A DNA stretch of 64,000 bases from Methylobacterium sp. J-076 (GCF_022829405.1 NZ_JAKSXW010000133.1:124001-188000); one strand, 5' to 3'; numbered from the stretch's first letter, positions 52,242 through 61,491 are shown. A program made the numbers and translations. Notes: generated by a model not told the origin, from the sequence alone.

Positions 52242-53519
52242 ATGGTGAAGGAGATCCCCATCGCGGTGGTCGGCGGCGGCCCGGCGGGGCTGGCGGCGGC
52301 CGAGATCCTCGCGGGCTCGGGCCGCGCGGTCACGGTCTACGACCGGATGCCCTCCCTCGGCCGCAAGCTTCTGATGGCCGGACGGGGGGGCCTGAACCTC
52401 ACCCACAGCGAGCCGCTCTCCGCCTTCCTGGCCCGCTACCATCCGGAGGGGAGCCTCGCCGCCGCCGTCGCGGCGTTCCCCCCCGCCGCCCTGCGGGCGT
52501 GGTGCGCCGACCTGGGCGAGGCGACCTTCGTCGGATCGAGCGGGCGGGTGTTTCCGGAGAGCTTCAAGGCCTCGCCGCTGCTACGGGCGTGGCTCGCCCG
52601 CCTCGACCGGCTCGGCGTCGCGATCCGCACGCGCCACCGCCTCACCGGCCTCGGTGCGGAGGGACTGACCTTCGACACGCCCGACGGCCCCCTGGCGGTG
52701 CGGCCCGGGGCCACGCTCCTGGCCCTGGGCGGGGCGAGCTGGCCGCGTCTCGGGTCGGACGGGGCCTGGGTGCCCCTCCTCGAAGGGCTCGGCGCGGCGG
52801 TCTCGCCCCTGCGCCCGGCCAATGCCGGCTTCACGGTGGCGTGGTCGGCGCCGTTCCGGGAGCGCCATGCCGGGACGCCGCTCAAGCGCATCGCCCTCAC
52901 CTTCGCCGGGCAGACCGTGCGCGGCGAGGCCGTCGTCACCCGGGCGGGGCTGGAGGGCGGGGCCGTCTACGCCCTGTCACGGACCCTGCGCGACGCGGTG
53001 GCGGCGCGGGGCGCGGCGCGGCTCGTCCTCGACCTGCGCCCGGACCTCGCGGAGGAGGCGCTGGCGGCCCGGCTCGGTGGCGGCCGGAAGGGCGATACCC
53101 TCTCGGCGCGGCTGCGGAAGTCCGCCGGATTGTCGCCGGTGGCGATCGGCCTGCTGCGGGAATCCGCGGGCCCCGCCCTGCCCTCGGAGCCCGCCGCCCT
53201 CGCCCGCCTGATCAAGGCGACGGCCCTCGACCTCACCGGCACGATGGGCCTCGACCGGGCGATCTCCACCGCCGGGGGCGTCGCCCTGGCGGCCCTCGAC
53301 GGCAACGCCATGCTGCGCGCCCGGCCCGGCCTGTTCCTGGCCGGCGAGATGCTGGACTGGGAGGCGCCGACCGGCGGCTACCTCCTCCAGGGGTCCATCG
53401 CGGGCGGCCGGGCCGCCGCGGAGGGCCTGCTGCGCTGGCTGGGGTCGGATCAGGGCTTCGTGCAGAACCCGACGATGCCCGTCGCCTCCGGCGGGCAGGA
53501 CGCGCCCTCGGCCTCGTAG
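52242..53519 (+). CDS. BaiN/HI0933-like flavoprotein (NAD(P)/FAD-dependent oxidoreductase)
   Basis: This 425-residue flavoprotein has the N-terminal FAD motif [17 protein letters not shown], the [11 protein letters not shown] loop characteristic of HI0933-like proteins and the C-terminal [21 protein letters not shown]. The physiological substrate is unknown. ATG 52242 ([11 protein letters not shown]) is chosen; an in-frame ATG 30 bp earlier would add MPPGGGPLGA. It overlaps the convergent collagen-like gene by 70 bp at the 3' ends. The start is divergent from the terC-type gene. Confidence 0.88.
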   Translation: MVKEIPIAVVGGGPAGLAAAEILAGSGRAVTVYDRMPSLGRKLLMAGRGGLNLTHSEPLSAFLARYHPEGSLAAAVAAFPPAALRAWCADLGEATFVGSSGRVFPESFKASPLLRAWLARLDRLGVAIRTRHRLTGLGAEGLTFDTPDGPLAVRPGATLLALGGASWPRLGSDGAWVPLLEGLGAAVSPLRPANAGFTVAWSAPFRERHAGTPLKRIALTFAGQTVRGEAVVTRAGLEGGAVYALSRTLRDAVAARGAARLVLDLRPDLAEEALAARLGGGRKGDTLSARLRKSAGLSPVAIGLLRESAGPALPSEPAALARLIKATALDLTGTMGLDRAISTAGGVALAALDGNAMLRARPGLFLAGEMLDWEAPTGGYLLQGSIAGGRAAAEGLLRWLGSDQGFVQNPTMPVASGGQDAPSAS

Positions 53520-54298
53520 GCCGGCGCCCCCGTCCCGAGGCAGCGGGCCGCCACCATCGCCTCCTCGCCCTCGCAGGTGATGGTGCAGCCCCCCGTGCAG
53601 CCGGTCTTGCGCAGGGTGCGCAGGCCCGGGGACGTGGCGCCCGGCTGGCCGGCGGCGCCCGCCCCACCGGTCTCGCCCCGGAGGCCGGCGGCCCCCGAAG
53701 GACCGGCCGGTCCGGCGGGGCCGGTTTCCCCCCGCGGGCCGGGGAGGCCGGGCACGCCCGCCTCGCCCTTCGCCCCTGCGGATCCCTGCTCGCCGCGGGG
53801 GCCCGCCTCGCCGCGCGGCCCCGGTTCGCCCGGCGCGCCCGCCTCGCCGCGGGGGCCGGTCTCGCCGGTCGCGCCCTTCTCGCCCGCGGGGCCGGGCACG
53901 CCCTGGGGCCCGGCGGGTCCGGGGGCGCCCTCGGGGGCGCAGTTGGCGATGGCCGCCTCGCGCTCGTCCTCGCCGTTCTTGAGCGTCACGATGCAGGTCG
54001 CGGAGCGGTAGGGCAGCTTGAACAGGAACCGGCCGCGGCTGTCGGCCTGCACCGAGACGTCGCCGTCCATCTCCACGATGGTGCCGGGCTTGCGCACCGA
54101 GCCCGACAGGCGCAGGTCGCCCGCCTCGATCCTCGCATCGTAGACGGTGATCGGCTGGGCGGGGTTCTGCGGGCGGCGGTGGGGCCGGCGCGCCGCGCGG
54201 GGCGCGGGCGACGCCAAGCCGGGATCCGGGGGCGACGGTTGCGCCACGGCCGGCGCCGCGAGGCCAATCAGCAGAGGCAGGACGAGGGCTGCGCGCAT
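53450..54298 (-). CDS. secreted collagen-like protein with 33 Gly-X-Y triplets
   Basis: This 282-residue protein has a signal peptide ([19 protein letters not shown], cleavage near residue 19), a basic Pro/Arg linker, a globular-looking region (residues 50-120) and an uninterrupted run of 33 Gly-X-Y triplets at residues 124-222 ([12 protein letters not shown] ...). The C-terminus is Cys-rich ([23 protein letters not shown]). Bacterial collagen-like proteins form triple helices and act in adhesion or biofilm. The start at ATG 54298 fits the signal peptide. The last 70 bp overlap the convergent flavoprotein gene. Confidence 0.88.
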   Translation of the reverse strand: MRAALVLPLLIGLAAPAVAQPSPPDPGLASPAPRAARRPHRRPQNPAQPITVYDARIEAGDLRLSGSVRKPGTIVEMDGDVSVQADSRGRFLFKLPYRSATCIVTLKNGEDEREAAIANCAPEGAPGPAGPQGVPGPAGEKGATGETGPRGEAGAPGEPGPRGEAGPRGEQGSAGAKGEAGVPGLPGPRGETGPAGPAGPSGAAGLRGETGGAGAAGQPGATSPGLRTLRKTGCTGGCTITCEGEEAMVAARCLGTGAPAYEAEGASCPPEATGIVGFCTKP

Positions 54299-54433
54299 GC
54301 TCCACCCGGATTTCCACCGCCCCTGTCGGGCGGCGGCGGACATTGGCGTCGGCTCCGGGGGAAGGTCAATTGCAAAGTCCGTAGTCCGACACGCCCTGGT
54401 AGAAGCACCGCGGCAGCCGGGAGCGGCCCCGCC

Positions 54434-56260
54434 TCACTCCACCGTGACGGATTTGGCGAGATTCCTCGGCTGATCGACGTCTTTCCCCATCACCACGGCG
54501 ACGTGGTAGGCGAGGAGCTGGATCGGCACCGCGTAGACGATGGGGGCGACCACCGGGTCGAGGGCCGGCATGGTGAAGGTCGCCAGGGTGTCGAGCCCGT
54601 GCTCGGCCGCCCCCGCGGCGTCGCCGATCAGCACGATGCGCCCGCCCCGTGCCGCGACCTCCTGCATGTTGGAGACGGTCTTCTCGAACACCGCGTCGTG
54701 CGGGGCGATGACGATGACCGGCACGGTCTCGTCGATGAGGGCGATCGGCCCGTGCTTCAGCTCGCCGGCCGCGTAGCCCTCGGCGTGGATGTAGCTGATT
54801 TCCTTGAGCTTCAGGGCGCCTTCCAGGGCCATGGGGTAGCTGGTGCCGCGGCCGAGGTAGAGCACGTCCCGCGCCTTGGCGACCTCGCGGGCCAGCCCCT
54901 CGATGTCCGGCTCCTGCGCCAGGGCCTCGGCCATCAGGCCCGGCGCCTTGATGAGCCCGTCGATCAGCCGCCGCTCGCCCGCCGCATCGAGGGTGCCCCG
55001 CGCCCGGCCCGCCGCGATGGCGAGGCAGAGCAGCACCGTGAGCTGGCACGAGAACGCCTTGGTGGAGGCCACGCCGATCTCCGGCCCGGCGAGCGTCGGC
55101 ATCACCACGGAGGATTCCCGGGCGATGGTGGAGGTCGGCACGTTGACGACGCTCAGCGTGTGCTGCCCTTGCGACTTGGCGTAGCGCAGGGAGGCCAGGG
55201 TGTCGGCGGTCTCGCCCGATTGCGAGATGACCAGCGTCAGCCCGTCGCGCTCCAGGGGCGCCTCCCGGTAGCGGGCCTCGGAGGCGACATCGATCTCCAC
55301 CGGCAGGCGGGCGATCTGCTCGAACCAGTAGCGGGCGACGAGGCCGGCGTAGAACGCCGTGCCGCAGGCGGTGATGTAGACCCGGCTGAGCTTGGCGAAA
55401 TCGAAGGGCAGCGCCTCCGGCAGCATCACCCGGCCCTCGGCCATGTCGACGTAGTGGGCGAGCGTGCGGCCGACCACCTCCGGCTGCTCGTGGATCTCCT
55501 TGGCCATGAAGTGGCGGTACTCGCCCTTGTCGACCCGGAACGCCTGGGTGGCGATGGTCTGGCGCGGGCGCTGCACCACGGCCCCCGAGGCGTCGCGGAA
55601 CTCGACGCCCTCGCGGGTGAGGATCGCCCAGTCGCCCTCATCGAGATAGGCGATGGCGTCGGTGAAGGGGGCGAGCGCCAGGGCGTCCGAGCCGAGATAG
55701 GTGGCGCCGTGGCCGTAGCCCACCGCCAGCGGCGCGCCGTGCCGGGCGCCGATCAGCAGGTTCTCCTCCCCCGCGAAGATGAAGCCCAGGGCGAAGGCGC
55801 CCCGCAGCCGCGGCAGGGCGGCGGCCACGGCCTCGACCGGGCCCATCCCGCCGTCCATCAGGCTGCTGACGAGCTGGACGACGACCTCGGTGTCGGTCTC
55901 GCTTTCGAAGCGGACGCCCTGGCCTTCGAGGTCCCGCTTCAATTCGCGGAAGTTCTCGATGATGCCGTTATGGACGACGGCGAGCCGGGCCGTGGCGTGG
56001 GGATGGGCGTTAGCCTCGGTGGGGCGCCCGTGGGTGGCCCAGCGGGTATGGCCGATGCCGATGGTGCCGGTCAGCGGCTGTTCGGCGAGCTTGGCCTCGA
56101 GGTTGACGAGCTTGCCCGAGGCGCGGCGGCGCTGGAGGCTGCCGTGCTCAAGGGTGGCGATGCCGGCGGAATCGTAGCCCCGGTATTCGAGGCGTCGCAG
56201 CGCCTCGACCACCTGTCCCGCCACCGCGTCGCGCCCGACGATGCCGACGATGCCGCACAT
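54434..56260 (-). CDS. glmS: glutamine-fructose-6-phosphate aminotransferase (isomerizing)
   Basis: GlmS makes glucosamine 6-phosphate, the entry to cell-wall amino sugars. The 608-residue enzyme starts MCGIVGIVGRDAV with the catalytic Cys2. The glutaminase domain (HTRWATHG, NGIIENFRELK) is followed by two SIS domains (ISQSGETADTLASLRYAK; GRGTSYPMALEGALKLKEISY, in part GRGTSYPMALEGALKLKEI). The C-terminal DQPRNLAKSVTVE is canonical. It is in the same direction as glmU, separated by the class II aldolase gene. Confidence 0.97.
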   Translation of the reverse strand: MCGIVGIVGRDAVAGQVVEALRRLEYRGYDSAGIATLEHGSLQRRRASGKLVNLEAKLAEQPLTGTIGIGHTRWATHGRPTEANAHPHATARLAVVHNGIIENFRELKRDLEGQGVRFESETDTEVVVQLVSSLMDGGMGPVEAVAAALPRLRGAFALGFIFAGEENLLIGARHGAPLAVGYGHGATYLGSDALALAPFTDAIAYLDEGDWAILTREGVEFRDASGAVVQRPRQTIATQAFRVDKGEYRHFMAKEIHEQPEVVGRTLAHYVDMAEGRVMLPEALPFDFAKLSRVYITACGTAFYAGLVARYWFEQIARLPVEIDVASEARYREAPLERDGLTLVISQSGETADTLASLRYAKSQGQHTLSVVNVPTSTIARESSVVMPTLAGPEIGVASTKAFSCQLTVLLCLAIAAGRARGTLDAAGERRLIDGLIKAPGLMAEALAQEPDIEGLAREVAKARDVLYLGRGTSYPMALEGALKLKEISYIHAEGYAAGELKHGPIALIDETVPVIVIAPHDAVFEKTVSNMQEVAARGGRIVLIGDAAGAAEHGLDTLATFTMPALDPVVAPIVYAVPIQLLAYHVAVVMGKDVDQPRNLAKSVTVE

Positions 56261-56369
56261 GATCCGTCTTCCATTCGAAAGGTCCGCCCGGCCGGGACCA
56301 GGCCCTTATATGCGGTCGAAGTTACCGCATCGCACCAGGCGGTCACAGCCCCGGCCGCTCGGCACACCT

Positions 56370-56399
56370 CGTCATTGCGGGCGGAGCGAAGCAATGACG
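56370..56399. repeat. short family A hairpin between glmS and the aldolase gene
   Basis: CGTCATTGC and GCAATGACG are perfect 9-bp arms around a 12-nt loop containing GGGCGGAGCGAA. Confidence 0.7.
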
Positions 56400-56476
56400 G
56401 CGAGGTATGAGGCGCCGTCGCAACCGTCGCGGTCGAGCTCTGAGGTCCGGGATGGGATGAACGCGACGCGGTGAAG

Positions 56477-57292
56477 CTACACCGCGAAGTCTTCCCCATC
56501 CCGCGTCAGCACCCGCTTGATGCTCGCGAGGTGCAGCCGGGCGCTCTCCGGGTCGCCCTCGCGCATCTGGGCGGCGGCGGCCTTGGCGATGGCGGGGGCC
56601 ACCGGCAGGAGCTTGCGGCCCGTGGAGAGGGCCTTCACCTGCACCTCGGCGGCGCGCTCCAGATAATACAGGTCGTCCCAGGCCTCGGCGATGGTCGGGC
56701 CGGTGACCATCACCCCGTGGTTGCGCAGGAACACGATGTCGGCGTCACCGAGGGTCGCGGCGATGCGGTCGCCCTCGGCCTCGTCCAGGGCGAGGCCGTT
56801 ATAGGCGTCGTCCACCGCCGTGCGGCCGTAGAACTTCAGCGAGGTCTGGCCGGCATAGGCCAGGGGCTCGCCCTCGGTCATGCTCAGCGCCGTGGCGTAG
56901 GGCATGTGCGTGTGGAAGGCCGCCCGCGCCCGGGGCAGATGCCTGTGCAGGCGGGCGTGGATGAAGAACGCCGTCGCCTCCGGCTGGCCGTCCCCCTCCA
57001 CCACCCGGCCGTGGAAGTCGCAGACCAACAGGCTCGACGCCGTGACCTCGCAGAAGGCGAGCCCGTAGGGGTTCACGAGGAACAGGTCGTCCCGGCCCGG
57101 CACCAGGGCCGAGAAATGGTTGCAGATCCCCTCTTCCAGCCCGAGCCGGGCCGCCATGCGGAAGCAGGCGGCGAGGTCGACGCGCGCCTGCCACAGGGCC
57201 TCGCGGTCGATGGCACCGGCCTCCGCCTTGCCACCCTCCGCCTTGCCCCCCTCCGACTTGCCGCCCTCCAGGACGCGGAATTCATGAGCCAT
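56477..57292 (-). CDS. class II aldolase/adducin-family protein
   Basis: This zinc-dependent class II aldolase/adducin domain protein is 271 residues. Metal-ligand segments are AAFHTHMPYATAL and, later, FLRNHGVMVTG. ICNHFSALVPG corresponds to the substrate loop. The family includes fuculose and ribulose phosphate aldolases, but the substrate here is not determined. The first ~27 residues contain a GGKSEGGKAEGGKAEAG repeat, encoded by a short tandem DNA repeat (about 57222-57262), which is unlikely to be part of the fold. It lies 35 bp downstream of glmU. Confidence 0.9.
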   Translation of the reverse strand: MAHEFRVLEGGKSEGGKAEGGKAEAGAIDREALWQARVDLAACFRMAARLGLEEGICNHFSALVPGRDDLFLVNPYGLAFCEVTASSLLVCDFHGRVVEGDGQPEATAFFIHARLHRHLPRARAAFHTHMPYATALSMTEGEPLAYAGQTSLKFYGRTAVDDAYNGLALDEAEGDRIAATLGDADIVFLRNHGVMVTGPTIAEAWDDLYYLERAAEVQVKALSTGRKLLPVAPAIAKAAAAQMREGDPESARLHLASIKRVLTRDGEDFAV

Positions 57293-57327
57293 CTCGATGC
57301 CCCCCCTTCATGTCCCCGACGGATCCG

Positions 57328-58701
57328 TCACTGGCCCCGGCGACGTTCCTTCAGCGCGAGCAGCTGCGCCCGCATCCGCACCGCCCAGCCGGCCTTCATC
57401 ACCTGACGGCCCCGGGCGACGGCGAGGGCGCCCTCCGGCACGTCGTGCGTGATCACCGAACCCGCGCCGATGATCGCCTGGGCGCCCACCGTCACCGGGG
57501 CCACGAGGGCCGAGTTCGAGCCGATGAAGGCCCCCGCGCCGATGGTGGTGCGGTGCTTGAACACCCCATCGTAATTGCAGGTGATGGTGCCGGCGCCGAC
57601 ATTGGCCTTCGCCCCCACCTCGGCATCGCCGAGATAGGTGAGGTGGGCGGCCTTGGCGCCGGGGCCCATCCGGGTGTTCTTGAGTTCCACGAAGTTGCCG
57701 ATCTCGGCGCCGGGCTCCAGCACCGCGCCGCCGCGCATCCGCACGAACGGGCCGACCTTCACCGTCTCGCCGAGCCGCACGTCGGCGAGGTGGGAGAAGG
57801 CGCGCACGGTGCAGCCGTCGGCGACGACGACGCCGGGGCCGAAGACCACGTGCGGCTCCACGATCACGTCGCGGCCGAGCACCGTGTCGTGGCTGAGGAA
57901 TACCGTCTCGGGGGCCGCGAGGGTGGCGCCGCCGAGCAGCGCCGCCCGGCGCAGGCGGCCCTGGACCACCGCCTCGGCGGCGGCGAGCTGCACCCGGTCG
58001 TTGACGCCCTGGGCCTCGGCCTCGTCCACCGGGACCACGGCGACGGAGAGCCCGTCCGCCACCGCCAGCGCCACCGCGTCGGGCAGGTAGTATTCGCCCG
58101 CGGCGTTGTCGTTGCCGATCCGCTCCAGCAGGGCGAGGGCGTGGGCGCCGGAGAGGGCCATCAGCCCGGCGTTGCACAGGCGGACCTGTCGCTCGTCCGG
58201 GCTCGCATCCTTCTCCTCGCGGATCGCCGACACCCGGTCGCCCTGGGTGAGGACCCGTCCGTAGCCGGTGGGGTTCGCGGTCTCGAAGGCCAGCACGGCG
58301 ACGCCCGCCCCGGCGGCGAGGGGCGCGCGCAGGCGGGTGAAGGTCTCGGGGGTGACGAGGGGCGTGTCCCCGAAGGCGACGATCACGTCGTCCCCGCACG
58401 CCACGAGCAGGGAACGGGCGGCGAGGACGGCGTGGGCAGTGCCGAGGCGCTCGGCCTGGGCGAAGATTCCGGCACCGGGGGCCTGCCGCTCGATCTCCGC
58501 GGCGACGTCCGCCCGGCCGGGCTCGGCGACGACACCGACCCGCGTCGCGCCGGCCGCCTGCACGGCGGCGAGGACATGGCCGAGCATGGTCCGCCCGGCG
58601 ACCTTGTGGAGCACCTTCGGCAGGTCGGAGCGCATCCGCGTGCCCTTGCCGGCGGCGAGGACGATGGCAGTCAGGCTGCGCGGCGAAGGGGAGGAGGTCA
58701 T
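57328..58701 (-). CDS. glmU: bifunctional N-acetylglucosamine-1-phosphate uridyltransferase / glucosamine-1-phosphate acetyltransferase
   Basis: GlmU makes UDP-GlcNAc from glucosamine 1-phosphate. The N-terminal pyrophosphorylase motif LAAGKGTRMRSDLPKVLHK lies at residues 15-33, and the C-terminal half is a hexapeptide-repeat left-handed beta helix. The 457 residues match the E. coli enzyme. It is in the same strand group as rpoN upstream and glmS downstream, consistent with a cell-wall precursor cluster. Confidence 0.97.
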   Translation of the reverse strand: MTSSPSPRSLTAIVLAAGKGTRMRSDLPKVLHKVAGRTMLGHVLAAVQAAGATRVGVVAEPGRADVAAEIERQAPGAGIFAQAERLGTAHAVLAARSLLVACGDDVIVAFGDTPLVTPETFTRLRAPLAAGAGVAVLAFETANPTGYGRVLTQGDRVSAIREEKDASPDERQVRLCNAGLMALSGAHALALLERIGNDNAAGEYYLPDAVALAVADGLSVAVVPVDEAEAQGVNDRVQLAAAEAVVQGRLRRAALLGGATLAAPETVFLSHDTVLGRDVIVEPHVVFGPGVVVADGCTVRAFSHLADVRLGETVKVGPFVRMRGGAVLEPGAEIGNFVELKNTRMGPGAKAAHLTYLGDAEVGAKANVGAGTITCNYDGVFKHRTTIGAGAFIGSNSALVAPVTVGAQAIIGAGSVITHDVPEGALAVARGRQVMKAGWAVRMRAQLLALKERRRGQ

Positions 58702-58767
58702 CGCGTGGTCCGGTCTGGGTCGCGGGCGTGATTGGGCCGAACGCGGCGTTCACGCAAGCACCGGGAT

Positions 58768-58798
58768 GGGCGGAGGGCGATACGATTCCCTTCCGCCC
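58768..58798. terminator. stem-loop after rpoN
   Basis: GGGCGGAGGG and CCCTTCCGCCC pair with a one-base bulge around a 10-nt loop in the 214-bp gap between rpoN and glmU. It is placed to end or attenuate rpoN transcription. No U-tract is present. Confidence 0.45.
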
Positions 58799-58915
58799 GC
58801 CGGCATGGACCAGCGCCCGCCCGTCCCCGCGGGGGCGGCGACACAGCCCGGGGCCGCCACCCACCCCGCAATCGTCCCGCATCCCCGAATCGCACGGCGG
58901 GGCTGGACCGAACGC

Positions 58916-60487
58916 TCAGCCCAGGGCCAGGGCACCGTGCTGGACCGCCTGGGCGGAACGCTCCCGGCGCCGCTCGATGGAGCTGGGGATCCGCAGGGAT
59001 TCCCGGTACTTGGCGACCGTCCGGCGGGCGATGTCGACGCCCTCGTCCCGCAGCTTCTGCACCAGGGCGTCGTCCGAAAGGACGTTGTCGGAGGTCTCGA
59101 CGTCCACGAGCTGCTTGATCCGGTGGCGCACCGCCTCGGAGGAATGGGCTGCCGCCCCCGCCGCCCCGGGAATCGCCGCCGTGAAGAAGTACTTCATCTC
59201 CAGGGTGCCCCGGCTGGTGCCGATGGCCTTGTTGGAGGTCACGCGGGAGACGGTCGATTCGTGCATGCCGATGGCCTCGGCCACCGTCTTCAGGTTGAGG
59301 GGCCGCAGGTGGGCGACGCCGTGGGCGAAGAACCCGTCCTGCTGGCGGACGATCTCGGTGGCGACCTTCAGGATGGTCCGCGCCCGCTGCTCCAGGCTGC
59401 GGGTCAGCCAGTTGGCGTTCTGCAGGGCCTCGGAGAGGAACGCCTTGTCGCCCTCGGCGCGGGCGGTGCGGGAGACGCGGGCGTAGTAGCTCTGGTTCAC
59501 GAGCACCCGCGGCAGGGCCTCGCCATTGAGCTCCACCAGCCACGACCCGTCCGGCGCGGCGCGGACGAACACGTCCGGCACCAGCACCTCGACGGCGCTC
59601 GACCCGAAGGCGCGGCCGGGCTTGGGGTCGAGCCGCCGGATCTCGGCCAGCATGTCCACGAGGTCCTCGTCGTTGACGCCGCAGAGCCGGCGCAGGCCCG
59701 CGAAGTCGCGCTTGGCCACGAGGTCGAGGCGGGAGACCAGGGCCTCCATCGCCGGGTCGAACCGGTCCTGCTCCCGCAGCTGGATGGCGAGGCATTCCGC
59801 GAGGTCCCGGGCGGCCACGCCGGCCGGGTCGAAACTCTGCACGAGGCCCAGCACCCGGGCCACGGTGGCGGGCGGCGCCGCCAGCCTGTCGGCCACGGCC
59901 TCCACCGTCTCCCGCAGGTAGCCCGCCTCGTCCACCGCATCGATCAGGAAACCGCCGATCAGCCGCTCGACGGGGTCGCGGGTGGCGAGGTCGAGCTGCG
60001 CCACGAGGTGCTCGCGCAGGCTCACCTCGGCGGTCAGCGTCGCCTCGAAGTCGGGGGCCTCGCTGTCGAAGCTGCCGCCCGTGTTGCCGTAGGGCGCGGG
60101 CGTGAGGCTCAGCGTGTCCCCCGCCTCCGCTTCACGGATGCGGGTGGGGGTCTCGTCCTGGAAGACGTTGTCGAGGCGGGCGTCGATGTCGCCGTCGATC
60201 TCGCCGCGGCCGGGATGCAGCTCCTCCGGCGACCACGAATCGGCGTCGGCGGCCTCGAACCCGTCACCGCCGGGGCCGTCCTCGGCGGCGGGTGCCTCCG
60301 GGCCGTCCTGCGCGCCGGGCGCCTCGGGCTCCGCCCGCTCCAGGAGGGGGTTCCGCTCCAGCTCCGTCTCGACGTAGGCGGCGAGATCGAGGTGCGACAG
60401 CTGAAGGAGCTTGATCGCTTGCAGGAGCTGAGGCGTCATGACCAGGGCTTGGCCCTGACGCACCTCCAGCCTTTGCAGCAGACTCAT
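58916..60487 (-). CDS. rpoN: RNA polymerase sigma-54 factor
   Basis: RpoN is the sigma factor for nitrogen, carbon and stress genes read from -24/-12 promoters. The 523-residue protein has the Gln/Leu-rich activator region (QGQALVMTPQLLQAIKLLQLS) at the N-terminus, an acidic linker (about residues 50-110) and the C-terminal RpoN box RRTVAKYRESLRIPSS. It is followed by glmU in the same direction and diverges from rpoZ. Confidence 0.96.
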   Translation of the reverse strand: MSLLQRLEVRQGQALVMTPQLLQAIKLLQLSHLDLAAYVETELERNPLLERAEPEAPGAQDGPEAPAAEDGPGGDGFEAADADSWSPEELHPGRGEIDGDIDARLDNVFQDETPTRIREAEAGDTLSLTPAPYGNTGGSFDSEAPDFEATLTAEVSLREHLVAQLDLATRDPVERLIGGFLIDAVDEAGYLRETVEAVADRLAAPPATVARVLGLVQSFDPAGVAARDLAECLAIQLREQDRFDPAMEALVSRLDLVAKRDFAGLRRLCGVNDEDLVDMLAEIRRLDPKPGRAFGSSAVEVLVPDVFVRAAPDGSWLVELNGEALPRVLVNQSYYARVSRTARAEGDKAFLSEALQNANWLTRSLEQRARTILKVATEIVRQQDGFFAHGVAHLRPLNLKTVAEAIGMHESTVSRVTSNKAIGTSRGTLEMKYFFTAAIPGAAGAAAHSSEAVRHRIKQLVDVETSDNVLSDDALVQKLRDEGVDIARRTVAKYRESLRIPSSIERRRERSAQAVQHGALALG

Positions 60488-60805
60488 ACCAAGCCCCGAT
60501 CAATCCATGGTCCGGCACCGCCAGGGCAGGAGGCCCCGGCACGATTCTTGCTTGTTGGTTTTGCCCATTCTTTAACCCGGATGCCGCGGCGCGTCAAAGC
60601 CCGGCATCGACCGGTCCCGTGTGCAGCGGCAGCGGGGCGAATGGCGCCAGTGTCGGGGCTCGTCCTTAACGAAGGTTTGCGCGCGGGGCGGGGGGCCTGG
60701 AACCGGGCGGCGCGCCGTCAAGGGTCTCGCCTTGTTGCCACACGGCTTCCGGTGTAAGAGGACGCCAATCCCAAGAGAATTCGTTCCGCGAAGGAGCCGT
60801 CAGGC
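60488..60805. other. 318-bp divergent region between rpoN and rpoZ
   Basis: This region must hold both promoters. It contains a sigma-54-type element (60538-60551) read toward rpoZ, and no recognisable gene. The remaining sequence is GC-rich. Confidence 0.6.
60538..60551 (+). promoter_or_regulatory. sigma-54-type -24/-12 promoter toward rpoZ-rsh
   Basis: GGCACGATTCTTGC has the strict GG-N10-GC spacing of -24/-12 elements and matches GGCACG and TTGC of the consensus (TGGCACG-N4-TTGC) except the first base. It is on the plus strand 51 bp upstream of rpoN but directed toward rpoZ, with a predicted start about 60563. No activator site was identified. Confidence 0.5.
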
Positions 60806-61216
60806 ATGGCGCGCGTCACCGTCGAAGATTGCATCGAGAAGGTCGAGAACCGGTTCGAGCTGGTCCTGCTGGCGAGCCACCGGGCGCGCCTCCTGGCCGC
60901 CGGCGCCCCCCTCACCGTGGACCGCGACCGCGACAAGAACCCCGTCGTGGCCCTGCGCGAGATCGGCGACGGCACCATCACCGCCGAGGACCTGAAGGAG
61001 CAGTTGATCCACTCGCTCCAGAAGTACGTCGAGGTGGACGAGCCGGAGGCCGAGACCGTGCCGCTCCTGTCGAGCTCGCCGGCCGCCGCCGCGCACGCGC
61101 CGCAATCCTCCAGCGACGACGCCAGCGTGCAGTTCGACCGCATGAGCGAGGAGGACCTCCTCCGCGGCCTCGAGAACCTCGCCCCGCCGGTCGAGACCGA
61201 CGAAGAGAGCGAGTGA
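60806..61216 (+). CDS. rpoZ: RNA polymerase omega subunit
   Basis: RpoZ is the small RNA polymerase subunit, here 136 residues. The N-terminal [30 protein letters not shown] is typical, as is the [15 protein letters not shown] segment; an acidic Ser/Ala tail follows. AAGGAG lies 9 bp upstream of the ATG. It is followed by the rsh gene, an association widely seen in bacteria where omega mediates (p)ppGpp binding. Confidence 0.96.
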   Translation: MARVTVEDCIEKVENRFELVLLASHRARLLAAGAPLTVDRDRDKNPVVALREIGDGTITAEDLKEQLIHSLQKYVEVDEPEAETVPLLSSSPAAAAHAPQSSSDDASVQFDRMSEEDLLRGLENLAPPVETDEESE

Positions 61217-61259
61217 CCGGCCGGGCGATTCGCCCAGCCCCGCTCACTCCCACCGCCAC

Positions 61260-61341
61260 CGCGAGCGACGGCGACGCGATCCGGGGCAGCAGCCCGTCTC
61301 AGGACGGGGCGCCTCCCGGGATCGCGTCGCCGTCGCTCGCG
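61260..61341. repeat. perfect 23-bp inverted repeat between rpoZ and rsh
   Basis: Bases 61260-61282 (starting CGCGAGCGACGGCGACGCG) are exactly complementary to 61319-61341, with a 36-bp spacer. It is a GC-rich relative of the family A palindromes. In mRNA it would form a very stable stem in the rpoZ-rsh gap. Confidence 0.8.
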
Positions 61342-61491
61342 TTCGCCGTGACGTCGCCCGGTCGAGAAAAATCCCATCCGTACGCCGATTGCGGCGCCAT
61401 GCCTCTGGTGTTCACCGCCGCATTGCGGGAGACTTTCCCACCCAACAGCGGCGCGTGCAGCGTTCAGGAGGCCACGATTTCCCGGCGGATC

